The translations under genes were made by a program, and so were the position numbers. Positions 37,771-47,495 of a stretch of DNA of 64,000 nt are shown piece by piece (position 1 is the stretch's first letter; the number at the start of each line of letters is the position of its first letter). The notes beneath the pieces are model-generated. The model was given only the letters and a program-made list of their open reading frames with translations. It had not been told where the DNA came from and searched no databases. Origin of the DNA: Pseudomonas viridiflava (GTDB taxonomy: Bacteria; Pseudomonadota; Gammaproteobacteria; Pseudomonadales; Pseudomonadaceae); contig NZ_UTBZ01000216.1 of NCBI RefSeq assembly GCF_900580865.1, positions 46,548 through 110,547 of the forward strand. The letters run 5' to 3'.

Positions 37771-38145
37771 GTGAAAGGTTTCAAGGGGTATGTCGGGTTC
37801 GTCGCACTGGCGCTATGTTCGGCCAATGTCTGCGCCGATCTGCCTCAAAGCTCGATTCTGAGCCGTTATGGCGTTACTACTGACCAACTGCCGAGCCCGC
37901 CGAAAAGCGAAGCGGTCGAACCGGTCGAAGAGAAAAGCCGCTTTCAGATTCAGCCCGAACAACCGTTCGTGACCCTGCGCCTGGATGACGGTAAACAGCC
38001 GCAAACCACCGGCAATCTGAGCATCGATCGCATGGCGCAGCAGGATCTGGAACGCTGCCGGCGTTTGCAGGGTGAAGTGGTCAAGCGGGGCGGCACGTAC
38101 ATGCCTTGCGATGGCAGCATTCCGGGCATGCCGACCTTCGAATAA
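37771..38145 (+). CDS. Small exported protein of unknown function
   Basis: A 124-residue protein with a clear signal peptide (hydrophobic core F-V-A-L-A-L-C-S-A, cleavage near V-C-A-D). The mature part is proline-rich, then polar and helical, with two cysteines near the end (residues ~96 and ~113) that could form a disulfide. I recognise no family. It is the last plus-strand gene after the lipases but is separated from them by a REP pair, so co-transcription is unsure. Confidence 0.75.
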   Translation: MKGFKGYVGFVALALCSANVCADLPQSSILSRYGVTTDQLPSPPKSEAVEPVEEKSRFQIQPEQPFVTLRLDDGKQPQTTGNLSIDRMAQQDLERCRRLQGEVVKRGGTYMPCDGSIPGMPTFE

Positions 38146-38154
38146 TACAAATAT

Positions 38155-38240
38155 CCCTGTAGGAGCTGCCGCAGGCTGCGATCTTCTGCTTTTGATTTTC
38201 AGATCTGGATCAAAAGATCGCAGCCTGCGGCAGCTCCTAC
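38155..38240. repeat. REP pair (type A)
   Basis: Facing copies of the TGTAGGAGCTGCCG family between converging genes. Confidence 0.85.
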
Positions 38241-38255
38241 GCGTATCGCAGGGCG

Positions 38256-38480
38256 TCAGTCTTCTTCGCGCACGGTCGCGACTTCATCAGCGCGAACCTT
38301 CACTTTGGCCCCGGAAATATCCTCAAACTCATAGAAGCCATCCTTGGTTTTGGTCTTCGGCATGTCCTTGGTCAGATACTGGGTGCCGTTCTGCAGAGTG
38401 ACCACCGTCGGGGTCGAGCAGCCGGCCAGTGCCAGCGCGGCAACGATGGCGAAAGGGATGCCCAGCGACTTGATTTTCAT
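38256..38480 (-). CDS. YgdI/YgdR-family small lipoprotein
   Basis: A 74-residue lipoprotein. The signal peptide ends in the lipobox L-A-G-C at residue 20. The mature part has the short SH3-like pattern of the YgdI/YgdR group (V-x-L-x-N-G-x-x-Y-x-T, then G-F-Y-E-F-E-D). The function is unknown; it is presumably anchored in the outer or inner membrane. The ATG at 38480 has AGAGGTGG upstream and places the signal peptide at the very start, so the longer upstream frame is rejected. Confidence 0.88.
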   Translation of the reverse strand: MKIKSLGIPFAIVAALALAGCSTPTVVTLQNGTQYLTKDMPKTKTKDGFYEFEDISGAKVKVRADEVATVREED

Positions 38481-38674
38481 ACCCACCTCTAAATCCTCAT
38501 TCGATGTATTGCCGAGCATTGTCGGCCTTCTAACGCGGTTGGTGCCATCCCCGGAGGAAAAGTTCGATAGCCCGGCGAAAAAATGCCATTGATCATTTTC
38601 CGTTTGCACCGGGCGGGTCACAGCTGTTATCTGTACGCATAACCAGTACTTGCTCGCCATGGCCCAGAATTCCC

Positions 38675-40327
38675 GTGACTGCCAATCCCCTCGACGATCC
38701 GTTCTATTACCTTAACAACTTCCGGCAAGTGCTTGATTGGCTTGAGCTTCGCTATGCCGATGTCATGAGCGAGACGGAGCACGCATTTATCCGCGACTTC
38801 AAGACCTTGCCCCGTGCATCGCAGGGGTTACTGGTGCGCATGGTGATGCGCAAGGGCGTGCACTTTCGTGCCGGCAAACTCAATTACGTTGAAATCGGTG
38901 ACATCGCCGAGGCCGCGCAAGCCTTGCTGGAGCGTGGCTGGATCGATGAACACGCGCCGCTGGCGCTCGCCGAGTTGTTCGACGTATTGCTCAAAGCCGA
39001 AATCCTGCAAGCGTTTGCAGCCTTCATCGAGCAGCCCAAGGGCCGCAAGGACGATTGGCTGCCGGTACTCGCCGAGCAGTTTGCAGACACTCGCAGCCTG
39101 CGCGATTGGGCGCCGCAGCTCGATGACCGGCTGTTCAGCCTGACCATCATGGACCTGTGCGACCGCTTGCGGCTGATGTTCTTCGGCAACCTGTATCAGG
39201 ACTGGTCGGAATTCGTCCTCGCTGACCTTGGCATCTTCACCTACGAAAAAGTCGAGTTCTGCGCGGACTCGCGAGGCTTGCGCAGCCGTGCAGACGTTGA
39301 CGCCTGCCTGTTCCTGCACCATTGCCAAATGCGTTTCGAGGCCGGTGAGCCACTGGAAACTATCGTCGAGCAGGTCAGCGCCTTGCACTTCGACAACCCG
39401 TGGCTGCAACGCCGGCGTGGCAAGGTGTTGTTCCAGATCGGCCAGTATTGCGAGCGCATCAGTGAATTTGCCCTGGCCCTGAGCATCTACCGCGATTGCG
39501 CCTATCCCGGCTCTCGCTTGCGCATGATCCGGGTGCTGGAGCGCAGTGGTGAATACCCGTTGGCGCTGGAACTCGCCACACTGGCGGAACAGGCGCCGGA
39601 AAGTGCCGCCGAGCAACAGGGCCTGCAACGGATTCTGCCAAGGGTCCGGCGCAAACTCGGCGGCCCGCCGCTCAAGCGCACAACCGCGAAAGCGGTCGAG
39701 CGTCTGGACCTGCACTTGCCGCGCAGCGATCCTGCGTTGTCCGTGGAGTATTACGTGCAGGCGCATCTGCACGATGACGATGGCCCGGTGCATTACGTGG
39801 AAAACAGCCTGATCAACTCGCTGTTCGGCTTGCTGTGCTGGCCGGCGATTTTCGCGCCGTTGCCCGGGGCATTCTTTCACCCGTTCCAGCGTGGCCCGGT
39901 GGACCTGCTCAACGAAGACTTCCAGCAACGCCGCGCCGAGCTGTTTCAGGCGTGTCTGAGTGAACTCGACGACGGTAGATATGCGGCGACCATTCGCCAG
40001 CGCTTTGTCGACAAATGGGGCATCCAGTCGCCGTTCGTGTTCTGGGGTGCACTGAATGAACAACTGCTGGAGCAGGCGCTGGCCTGTTTACCGGCCGAGC
40101 ACCTCAAGCACTGGTTCAACCGCTTGCTGCTCGATATCAAGGCCAACCGCGCCGGCATGCCCGACCTGATCCAGTTCTGGCCGCAGCACAAAACCTACCG
40201 GATGATCGAGGTCAAAGGCCCCGGCGATCGCCTGCAGGACAATCAATTGCGCTGGCTGGAGTTCTGCCATCAACACCAGATGCCAGTAGCGGTGTGTTAC
40301 GTGCAATGGGCGGAGCTGAGCGCTTGA
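38675..40327 (+). CDS. FAN1-like VRR-NUC domain nuclease
   Basis: DNA structure-specific nuclease of 550 residues. The C-terminal ~115 residues form the VRR-NUC domain: G-M-P-D-L near residue 495, E-V-K-G-P-G-D near 515 and a helix with Q-x-x-W after it, which is the PD-(D/E)XK core. The preceding helical region resembles the TPR-like and SAP-proximal parts of bacterial FAN1. FAN1 cuts 5' flaps and unhooks interstrand crosslinks. The start is a GTG at 38675. Its stop overlaps the TTG start of the helicase gene, a strong sign of joint function. Confidence 0.88.
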   Translation: MTANPLDDPFYYLNNFRQVLDWLELRYADVMSETEHAFIRDFKTLPRASQGLLVRMVMRKGVHFRAGKLNYVEIGDIAEAAQALLERGWIDEHAPLALAELFDVLLKAEILQAFAAFIEQPKGRKDDWLPVLAEQFADTRSLRDWAPQLDDRLFSLTIMDLCDRLRLMFFGNLYQDWSEFVLADLGIFTYEKVEFCADSRGLRSRADVDACLFLHHCQMRFEAGEPLETIVEQVSALHFDNPWLQRRRGKVLFQIGQYCERISEFALALSIYRDCAYPGSRLRMIRVLERSGEYPLALELATLAEQAPESAAEQQGLQRILPRVRRKLGGPPLKRTTAKAVERLDLHLPRSDPALSVEYYVQAHLHDDDGPVHYVENSLINSLFGLLCWPAIFAPLPGAFFHPFQRGPVDLLNEDFQQRRAELFQACLSELDDGRYAATIRQRFVDKWGIQSPFVFWGALNEQLLEQALACLPAEHLKHWFNRLLLDIKANRAGMPDLIQFWPQHKTYRMIEVKGPGDRLQDNQLRWLEFCHQHQMPVAVCYVQWAELSA

Positions 40328-42642
40328 GCTACAGCATTGCCGTGCGTGCATTGTGCGAATTCACCGCCAAGACCGGCGACCTGGACTTGCGCTTCACGCC
40401 ATCACCCACGGCGCTGGAAGGCATCGCCGGCCACCGCACCGTAGCCTCGCGGCGCAGCGAGAAATATCAAAGCGAAGTGGCGCTGGAAGGCGAGTTTCTG
40501 CAATTGAAGGTCAAGGGCAGGGCGGACGGCTACGACCCGGCGCAAACCTGCCTGGAAGAAGTCAAAACCTACCGTGGCGATCTGAGCAAACAACCGGCCA
40601 ATCACCGCCAGTTGCACTGGGCACAGGCGAAGATCTACGGCTGGTTGATGTGCCGCAAGCTCGAACTTGAGCAGATCAATCTGGCGCTGGTGTATTTCGA
40701 TATCGTCAGCGAGAAGGAAACCTGTCTGGTCGAGTCCTTCGGCGCCGACAGCCTCAAGGCCTTTTTCGAGCAGCAATGTATGCTGTTCCTGCAATGGGCC
40801 GAACAGGAAATGGCCCACCGCGAGGCGCGCAATCTGGCTGCGCAGCAACTGACGTTTCCCCATGCGGACTTTCGCCCCGGTCAGCGGCATTTGGCCGAGT
40901 CGGTGTTCAAGGCTGTCAGCACCGGGCGCTGCCTGATGGCCCAGGCGCCGACCGGTATCGGCAAAACCCTCGGCACGTTGTTCCCGATGATCAAGGCTCT
41001 TGCGCCGCAGCAACTGGACAAGGTGTTCTTCCTCACCGCCAAGACGCCGGGACGCAAACTGGCACTGGATGCCAGCCAGGTGCTGTTCGATCAGTCGCCA
41101 GCCTTGCCTTTACGGGTGCTGGAAATGGTCGCCCGCGACAAGGCCTGCGAACACCCGGACAAAGCCTGTCACGGCGAATCCTGTCCGTTGGCCCAAGGCT
41201 TTTACGATCGCCTGCCTGCCGCGCGTGAGGCCGCAAGTCGAATCCAGTTGCTCGATCAAGCGGCCATGCGCGAGGTTGCCGCGCAACACGCGGTGTGCCC
41301 GTATTACCTGAGTCAGGAGATGGCTCGCTGGGTAGATGTGGTGATCGCCGACTACAACTATTACTTCGACTTCAGCGCCATGCTGTTCGGTCTCGCCCAG
41401 CTCAATCAGTGGAAAGTCGCGGTGCTGGCGGACGAGGCGCATAACCTCGTCGAACGTGGCCGGCAGATGTACAGCGCCAGTCTCGATCAGTTCACCTTGG
41501 GCAGCGTGCGCAAAACTGCGCCCCCGGCGCTGAAAAACTCCCTGCAACGGATCAACCGTGAATGGAACGCGCTGCATGCACCGCAAGTGGCGGCGTATCA
41601 GGCTTACGACAAGGCCCCGGAAAAACTCCTGCAAGCGATCTCGCTGTGTTGCGCCGCCATTGGCGATTACCTCAATGACCATCCGCAGGGTCTCGACAGC
41701 GCCTTGCAGAACTTCTATTTCGACCTGCTGCAATTCGCCCGGGTGGCGGAGCTGTACGACGAGCACTACCTGTTCGACATCAGCAAACGCGACCTCGACC
41801 GCAAAAAGCCGCTGTCGCAGTTGTGCCTGCGCAATGTGGTGCCGGCCGCTTTTATCGGCCCACGCCTGAAAGCGGCGCGCAGCAGCGTGTTGTTCTCCGC
41901 CACCCTCAGTCCGCGCCACTATTACGCCGATTTGCTCGGTACGCCCGCCGACACTGTGTGGATCGACGTCGAATCGCCATTTTGCGCCGAGCAGTTGCAG
42001 GTGCAGATCGTCAGCCGCATCTCGACGCGCTTCAACCATCGGCAGGCCTCACTGGAGCCGATCGTCGAACTGATCGCGCGACAGTTCAGCGAACGTCCGG
42101 GCAACTACCTGGCGTTTTTCAGCAGCTTCGATTATCTGCAACAAGTGGCGTCGTTACTGGCCGAGCGCTATCCGCACATCACCCTTTGGCAGCAATCGCG
42201 GGGCATGCTCGAAGGGGCGCGGCAGGCGTTTCTCGATCAATTCACCGCGCACAGCCAGGGCATTGGCTTTGCCGTGTTGGGCGGTGCGTTTGGCGAAGGC
42301 ATCGATTTGCCCGGTGCGCGCTTGATCGGCGCGTTCATCGCGACATTGGGGCTGGCGCAGTTCAATCCGGTCAACGAACAGCTCAAATACCGCATGGCGG
42401 CCATCTTTGGCGCCGGTTACGACTACACCTATCTGTACCCTGGTGTGCAGAAAGTGGTGCAGGCCGCCGGACGAGTCATCCGTACCCGCGAGGATCGCGG
42501 CGTGGTGATGCTGATTGACGACCGCTTTGCCGAGACCCGAATCAAACAACTGCTGCCGCGTTGGTGGGCGATCAATCATGAGACGGCGGCTTCCCAATTC
42601 GCCGGATTGCCGCATACTTCTGCTCATGACAATGCCCGGTGA
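40324..42642 (+). CDS. PDDEXK nuclease fused to an XPD/DinG-type helicase
   Basis: A 772-residue protein. Residues ~15-170 show a RecB/Cas4-like nuclease pattern: the G-R-A-D-G-Y-D strand, the C-L-E-E-V-K-T-Y-R-G core and a helix with Q-x-x-x-Y-x-W. A superfamily 2 DEAD_2 helicase follows, with Walker A A-P-T-G-I-G-K-T near 210, D-E-A-H near 370 and Q-A-A-G-R-V-I-R near 718. Four cysteines between ~275 and ~325 fit an XPD-type iron-sulfur cluster. I chose the TTG at 40324 (overlap TTGA) because GGCGGAG lies at the right distance. An ATG at 40306 lacks a site. It probably acts with the FAN1-like nuclease in crosslink repair. Confidence 0.87.
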   Translation: MSYSIAVRALCEFTAKTGDLDLRFTPSPTALEGIAGHRTVASRRSEKYQSEVALEGEFLQLKVKGRADGYDPAQTCLEEVKTYRGDLSKQPANHRQLHWAQAKIYGWLMCRKLELEQINLALVYFDIVSEKETCLVESFGADSLKAFFEQQCMLFLQWAEQEMAHREARNLAAQQLTFPHADFRPGQRHLAESVFKAVSTGRCLMAQAPTGIGKTLGTLFPMIKALAPQQLDKVFFLTAKTPGRKLALDASQVLFDQSPALPLRVLEMVARDKACEHPDKACHGESCPLAQGFYDRLPAAREAASRIQLLDQAAMREVAAQHAVCPYYLSQEMARWVDVVIADYNYYFDFSAMLFGLAQLNQWKVAVLADEAHNLVERGRQMYSASLDQFTLGSVRKTAPPALKNSLQRINREWNALHAPQVAAYQAYDKAPEKLLQAISLCCAAIGDYLNDHPQGLDSALQNFYFDLLQFARVAELYDEHYLFDISKRDLDRKKPLSQLCLRNVVPAAFIGPRLKAARSSVLFSATLSPRHYYADLLGTPADTVWIDVESPFCAEQLQVQIVSRISTRFNHRQASLEPIVELIARQFSERPGNYLAFFSSFDYLQQVASLLAERYPHITLWQQSRGMLEGARQAFLDQFTAHSQGIGFAVLGGAFGEGIDLPGARLIGAFIATLGLAQFNPVNEQLKYRMAAIFGAGYDYTYLYPGVQKVVQAAGRVIRTREDRGVVMLIDDRFAETRIKQLLPRWWAINHETAASQFAGLPHTSAHDNAR

Positions 42643-42647
42643 GTGTG

Positions 42648-44567
42648 ATGAGCGAAAAAACCAAGACTGCTGCGATCGAAGAGATGCGTTTTCGTCTGCT
42701 GATCGATGCGGTGGTCGACTATGCGATCTACATGATCGATCCCGACGGCATCATCACCAGTTGGAACTCCGGCGCCAAACGCTTCAAGGGCTACGAAGAA
42801 GCGGAAATCCTCGGCGAACATTTCTCCCGCTTCTATACCGCTGACGATCGCGCCGCCGGTTTGCCGCAACGAGCGCTCGATACAGCGATCCGTGAAGGGC
42901 GCTTCGAAGGCGAGGGCTGGCGGGTGCGCAAGGACGGCACCAATTTCTGGTCGCACGTGGTGATCGATCCGATCATTGATCCCAACGGCAAGCTGCTCGG
43001 CTTCGCCAAGATCACCCGCGATCTGACCGACCGCAAAATGGCCGAGGAAACCCTCAAGCGAAGCGAGCAGCAGTTCCGCTTGCTGGTGCAGGGCGTCACC
43101 GACTACGCCATCTACATGCTCAGCCCCGAAGGGCGGGTCAGTAACTGGAACCAGGGCGCCCAGCGCATCAAGGGTTATCTGCCGGAAGAGATCATCGGCC
43201 AGCACTTTTCGATTTTCTATACCCCCGAAGACCGCGAACTCGGCGAACCGCAACGAGCGCTGGAAATCGCCACCCGCGAGGGCCGCTTCGAGAACAAGAG
43301 CTGGCGTATGCGCAAGGACGGCACGCGGTTTCTCGCTCACGTGGTGGTCGATGCGATTCGTGGCGATACCGGCACTTTGCTCGGTTTTGCCAAGATCACC
43401 CGCGACATCACCGAAGCCCACCAGGCGCAGCAAGCGCTGGAGAAAACCCGTGAAGCGCTGTTCCAGGCGCAGAAGATGCAGGCCATCGGGCAGCTCAGCG
43501 GCGGCATCGCCCATGACTTCAATAATCTGCTGACGGTGATCCTCGGTAACCTCGAGATCGTGCACAAACGTGTGGGCGACGATCCGAAAATCAGCCGTTT
43601 GCTGGAAAACGCCACTCAAGGCGCGTTGCGCGGCGTGTCGCTGACCCAACGCATGCTGGCCTTCGCCCGTCGGCAGGAACTGAAGACCGAGTCGGTGGAT
43701 ATTGCGCAATTGGTTCAGGGCATCACCGGGTTGTTGCGCAGCTCCCTGGGGCCGGGCATCCGTATCGATACGCGGTTTCCCGAAGATCTGGAACCGGTGC
43801 TGGCGGACACCAATCAACTGGAGCTGGCCTTGCTCAATCTGGCGACCAACGCCCGCGACGCCATGCCCGACGGCGGTACGGTCAGCATCACCGCTGAACC
43901 GCAAGTGGTGCTCGAACTCAGTCATTCGGATCTACCGGCAGGTCGTTACGTTTGCCTCAGCGTGATCGACAGCGGCGAGGGCATGGATGCGCACACACTG
44001 GCCTCGGCCAGAGATCCGTTTTTCACCACCAAAGGCTTGGGCAAGGGCACCGGACTGGGCCTGTCGATGGTCCACGGCTTCATTGAACAGCTCGGTGGCC
44101 GCTTCATTCTCAAGAGCGAAAAGGCCCAGGGCACCACGGCTGAGTTATGGATTCCGGTGGCGGTCGAGGGCACGGCCAGCAAGCCGCTGTTGCCAAACGC
44201 CGAGCCGGTGGTGGTGCCAAGGCTCAGCGTGCTGGTGGTGGATGACGACTCGCTGGTGTTGACCAGCACCAGCCTGCTACTTGAAGACCTGGGCCATCGG
44301 GTGGTCAGTGCGACGTCCGGTGCGCAGGCGCTGGCGTTGTTTGATCAGGGCGAGGTCATCGACCTGATGATCACCGACATGGCCATGCCACAGATGAGCG
44401 GCGCGCAACTGGCCCACGCGGTGCGGCTGCTCAAGCCGGATCTGCCGATCATCCTGGCCACCGGTTATGCCGAGCGTCTGGAAGGCTTTGCGGCGCAACT
44501 TCCACGTTTGCCCAAGCCATTCACGCAAATGAATCTAGTGGCAATCATTGCTCAATCGATGAAGTGA
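42648..44567 (+). CDS. PAS-PAS hybrid histidine kinase with receiver domain
   Basis: Soluble sensor kinase of 639 residues with no membrane segment. Two PAS domains (residues ~15-130 and ~140-255) both have the W-N-x-G-A-x-R-x-K-G-Y core. The dimerisation domain shows the phosphorylated His in G-G-I-A-H-D-F-N-N near 285. The HATPase domain holds N-A-R-D-A-M-P-D-G and G-L-G-L-S. A C-terminal receiver has its Asp in M-I-T-D-M-A-M-P near 575. It lacks an output domain, so it must signal onward or act by phosphotransfer. The ATG at 42648 lies just after the helicase stop; a GTG at 42639 overlaps it. Confidence 0.9.
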   Translation: MSEKTKTAAIEEMRFRLLIDAVVDYAIYMIDPDGIITSWNSGAKRFKGYEEAEILGEHFSRFYTADDRAAGLPQRALDTAIREGRFEGEGWRVRKDGTNFWSHVVIDPIIDPNGKLLGFAKITRDLTDRKMAEETLKRSEQQFRLLVQGVTDYAIYMLSPEGRVSNWNQGAQRIKGYLPEEIIGQHFSIFYTPEDRELGEPQRALEIATREGRFENKSWRMRKDGTRFLAHVVVDAIRGDTGTLLGFAKITRDITEAHQAQQALEKTREALFQAQKMQAIGQLSGGIAHDFNNLLTVILGNLEIVHKRVGDDPKISRLLENATQGALRGVSLTQRMLAFARRQELKTESVDIAQLVQGITGLLRSSLGPGIRIDTRFPEDLEPVLADTNQLELALLNLATNARDAMPDGGTVSITAEPQVVLELSHSDLPAGRYVCLSVIDSGEGMDAHTLASARDPFFTTKGLGKGTGLGLSMVHGFIEQLGGRFILKSEKAQGTTAELWIPVAVEGTASKPLLPNAEPVVVPRLSVLVVDDDSLVLTSTSLLLEDLGHRVVSATSGAQALALFDQGEVIDLMITDMAMPQMSGAQLAHAVRLLKPDLPIILATGYAERLEGFAAQLPRLPKPFTQMNLVAIIAQSMK

Positions 44568-44635
44568 GGCGCTGGTCAATCGTTCTGAACTTGCGCGCCG
44601 GTGGGGACTTCTAAATATTTCCCCCACCCCGGAGC

Positions 44636-45181
44636 GTGCATCTTTTGTCTCGCATACTGACTGAGCCAACTGCTGAAGAAACCCTGACCGAACATGACGC
44701 CAAGATGTTCGGCTCACCCAAGGAGCGGCTGGATTTCTATCGTCGGGAAATCCAGTACGAAACCAGCATCCTCGCCAACCGCACCGATGCCTATCTGGCG
44801 GCGCAGTCGTTTCTGGTGATTGCTTTCGCTTCGTGCATGGCCAACCTGAATCCGGAGTGGGGCAAGTTGTTCACGCTGGTGGTGCCACCTTTTCTGGCAC
44901 TGCTCGGCTTGCTCAGTTCGCTGAATGCCTGGCCGGGGATTCGGGCGGCGTACGACATTATCGATCATTGGCATTTCAAGCAGAGCCACTTGCTGCACAG
45001 CGAGCCGCTGATGGGCCTGGCGTATGACGAATCGCCGCTGTTCAGCGAGATGGAATCGAGCCACAAGGGCTATCGCAAGTCGCTGTTGTTTTCGGTGCGC
45101 ACGCCTTGGATCTTTGCGACGTTCTGGGTGTTGCTGGGGAGTTATGCGGTGTTTATTCAGGTGACCAATCCGGGCGGGTGA
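44636..45181 (+). CDS. Unknown two-helix membrane protein
   Basis: A 181-residue protein. A polar N-terminal region of about 55 residues precedes two hydrophobic helices (near 58-75 and 82-98). A cytoplasmic-type stretch and a third hydrophobic segment near the C-terminus (about 155-175) follow. I recognise no family with confidence; the layout of paired helices after a charged helix is reminiscent of SLATT-type membrane effectors, but that is weak. The start may be GTG 44636 or TTG 44645; the latter suits the GGAG site better. A terminator follows. Confidence 0.7.
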   Translation: MHLLSRILTEPTAEETLTEHDAKMFGSPKERLDFYRREIQYETSILANRTDAYLAAQSFLVIAFASCMANLNPEWGKLFTLVVPPFLALLGLLSSLNAWPGIRAAYDIIDHWHFKQSHLLHSEPLMGLAYDESPLFSEMESSHKGYRKSLLFSVRTPWIFATFWVLLGSYAVFIQVTNPGG

Positions 45182-45194
45182 TTGGCAGGTATGG

Positions 45195-45224
45195 AAAAGC
45201 CCGGTTCTTTTAGCCGGGCTTTTT
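45195..45224 (+). terminator. Intrinsic terminator after the membrane protein
   Basis: AAAAGCCCGG and CCGGGCTTTT form a 10-bp stem ending in a T-run. Confidence 0.88.
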
Positions 45225-45258
45225 CATTCGCGTGGATTTTGTGGTGCTATTCAGATCG

Positions 45259-45593
45259 ATCCCCCTCACCCCAGCCCTCTCCCCCAATGGGGGCGAGGGG
45301 GAAGGGAGCAGATCTTCGCTGTAGTCAAAATCTGCGTTCGACTCGGTATCTCAGGTCAAAGTCTGTGTTCGACTCGGTATCTCAAGTCGGCGTATCCCGA
45401 CCATTCACCCCGGTCAGTTCCCTCTCCCTCTGGGAGAGGGCTAGGGTGAGGGCTGTCAGGGGGCACACCGTAGTGAGCCGATCTCTGTCAAGATTCAAAA
45501 TCTGCGTGCAACCCGGTATCTCAAGTCGGCGTATCCAGACCATTCACCCTGGTCAGTTCCCTCTCCCTTTGGGAGAGGGCTAGGGTGAGGGGC
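45259..45593. repeat. Repeat cluster related to the 106-base array
   Basis: Three copies of the CCCTCTCCC/GGGAGAGGG hairpin element are separated by partly duplicated spacers containing TCGACTCGGTATCTCA-like segments. The cluster fills most of the 420-base gap between genes. The apparent frame 45182-45583 is made of repeats and is not a gene. Confidence 0.8.
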
Positions 45594-45602
45594 TTTTCTG
45601 CC

Positions 45603-45899
45603 TCACTCCACGGTCTCAAGCTCTCGACGCAACGCCACCGGGTTCTGCGAGGACATCGGAATCGGCGGGAAGTCTTCGTTCAAGACGCACAAATGGTCGA
45701 TGGCATCTTCAAACATCAGATCAGCTTTCTTGCGCAGCGCTCGGTAGCGCTCGAATTGCTCGATATCCAGATGTTCAACCTCAAGCAGCGCATTGGCCGC
45801 GCGGTTGAGGGTGTGGGCGTTATCGAACAATTGACGATTGCGTTCCAGAGCCAGCGCTCTGCAAGCCTTGATTTGTGCCGGAGTCGAGCATTCTTTCAT
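45603..45899 (-). CDS. Small unknown helical protein
   Basis: A 98-residue, probably all-helical, cytoplasmic protein rich in Leu, Glu, Arg and Ala. I do not recognise a family. The ATG at 45899 is preceded by AAGG at a slightly long distance; a TTG at 45920 would add seven residues. It is isolated between a repeat cluster and a converging-free gap. Confidence 0.65.
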   Translation of the reverse strand: MKECSTPAQIKACRALALERNRQLFDNAHTLNRAANALLEVEHLDIEQFERYRALRKKADLMFEDAIDHLCVLNEDFPPIPMSSQNPVALRRELETVE

Positions 45900-46087
45900 G
45901 ACCGTAACCTTATTCTTCAAGGATTCCTTTAACAGGCATAAACGCCGCAGTGGAACCGAACCTGCCGGGCCCCGCCGGATGCATCTGGCGAGGGGTTATG
46001 CTTGTGACTGCCGGCAATTGCCGAGGGATCCATTTTTTTCAAGAAGAAAATTCGATCAATGTCCCGAATAAATCCTAGAAACAAAAA

Positions 46088-47431
46088 TCAGGTTTTTTGT
46101 TTCTTGTGCTGTTCGTAGCGCGCCAGGATCGGTTGCGTGCTGATGCCGTGAAGCAAAATGCTCAGCGCCACCACCGACAAGGTCAGGTCGGTACACACAC
46201 TGGCCACGCTATCGGTCAGCCCATGATTCAAGGCATAAAACAGATAGAACAGGCTGCCGATCCCGCGAATGCCGAACCAGCCGATCAATAGCCGTTGCCG
46301 TCCCTCCATCAGTTCACCCCAAGGCATCAGTGCGACGCAGATCGGGCGGATCAGGCAGAACAGCACGCCGCCCACCAGCAACGCCCGCCAATCCCAGTGC
46401 GCCACCAGCACGACGCCGAGCAGGGTCACCAGAAACACTTCCATGGCGCGCTCGACCAGACTGCCGAACGACAGCATATCGCCCATCATGATCCCGGCGG
46501 CGACCTGGCTGCTTTCCAGTCGTTCGGTGTCACCGTGCACCGCGTGCTGCGGTTCGACGTTCTGATGACCGACCACCGGTTGCACCAGATGCTCGGCAGG
46601 CGTTTGGCTGGCGCCGGTGGATTTCACTTCGACCTGACGCAATCCCAACCCGGCAGCGAATACCGACAGGAAGCCGTAACCGCCGATGGCTTCGGCAACG
46701 ACGTAGGCCAGGGCAATCAACGACAGCGCCAGATAATCATTGGGGCTGAGCGTGCTGTCGTCATTGTGGATGCGCAACGAAAGGGTCACGCGACCGATAC
46801 CGCGGCCCATCCAGTAACCGGTGAGCAATCCGGCAGGCACCGCCCACAATACGTTGCGCAACACCCAGCCTTGCCATTCGGCAGCACTGCCGTCGCCGTG
46901 CATCAACAACAGACCGAGAATCACAAACGGGAAGGCAATCCCGTCGTTCAGCCCGGCCTCGCCAGAGAGACCGAAGCGCACGCTGTCGACATCCCGCGCA
47001 TCGTTGACCTGCACCAGCGCCGCCAGCACCGGGTCGGTCGGCGCCAGAATCGCAGCAATCAACAGCGACGGCCCCCACGGCAAGCGCAAGGCAAAATGCA
47101 GCAGCAGACAAACGCCGATGATGGTCAGCACCATCACCGGCCCGGCCAGACCAAAAGCGATCCGCCAACGCTTGTCGCGCAGAGGCAGCCGCAACTTCAG
47201 GCCACAGACGAACAGGGAAAACAGCACCGCGACTTCCGTCAGGTGCTCCATCCACAACGAGGCGTCTTCCAGTGGCAGTTTCAGCAGGTCAAGGCCGCTG
47301 GGGCCGATGCCAATTCCCAGCAGCAAACAAACAGCCGAGGTGGTCACCGGCATCCAGCGCAGGTATGACGAGGTCAGTGCCAGGGTCAACAGCACGGCGC
47401 CGAGCACCGCCACCCACACGACAAAACTCAT
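46088..47431 (-). CDS. Cation/proton antiporter (CPA family)
   Basis: Integral membrane antiporter of 447 residues with about 12 hydrophobic helices. The central region A-P-T-D-P-V-L-A near 130 and the following G-E-A-G-L-N-D-G near 158 carry the acidic residues expected of the CPA1 NhaP-type ion site. A hydrophilic segment near 270-310 separates the two halves. It exchanges Na+ or K+ for H+ across the inner membrane; the ion cannot be told from sequence. It ends in a basic K-K-Q-K-T tail. It looks monocistronic. Confidence 0.9.
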   Translation of the reverse strand: MSFVVWVAVLGAVLLTLALTSSYLRWMPVTTSAVCLLLGIGIGPSGLDLLKLPLEDASLWMEHLTEVAVLFSLFVCGLKLRLPLRDKRWRIAFGLAGPVMVLTIIGVCLLLHFALRLPWGPSLLIAAILAPTDPVLAALVQVNDARDVDSVRFGLSGEAGLNDGIAFPFVILGLLLMHGDGSAAEWQGWVLRNVLWAVPAGLLTGYWMGRGIGRVTLSLRIHNDDSTLSPNDYLALSLIALAYVVAEAIGGYGFLSVFAAGLGLRQVEVKSTGASQTPAEHLVQPVVGHQNVEPQHAVHGDTERLESSQVAAGIMMGDMLSFGSLVERAMEVFLVTLLGVVLVAHWDWRALLVGGVLFCLIRPICVALMPWGELMEGRQRLLIGWFGIRGIGSLFYLFYALNHGLTDSVASVCTDLTLSVVALSILLHGISTQPILARYEQHKKQKT

Positions 47432-47495
47432 GATGTGCCGCCCTCAGTGATTAATGACGGCCGCCTGCAGAGACCCTTTCGCTTCTGACGCCGCC

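Noticed and set aside
45182..45583. 133-codon plus-strand frame
   Set aside because: It is built from the hairpin repeat cluster and has no ribosome site.
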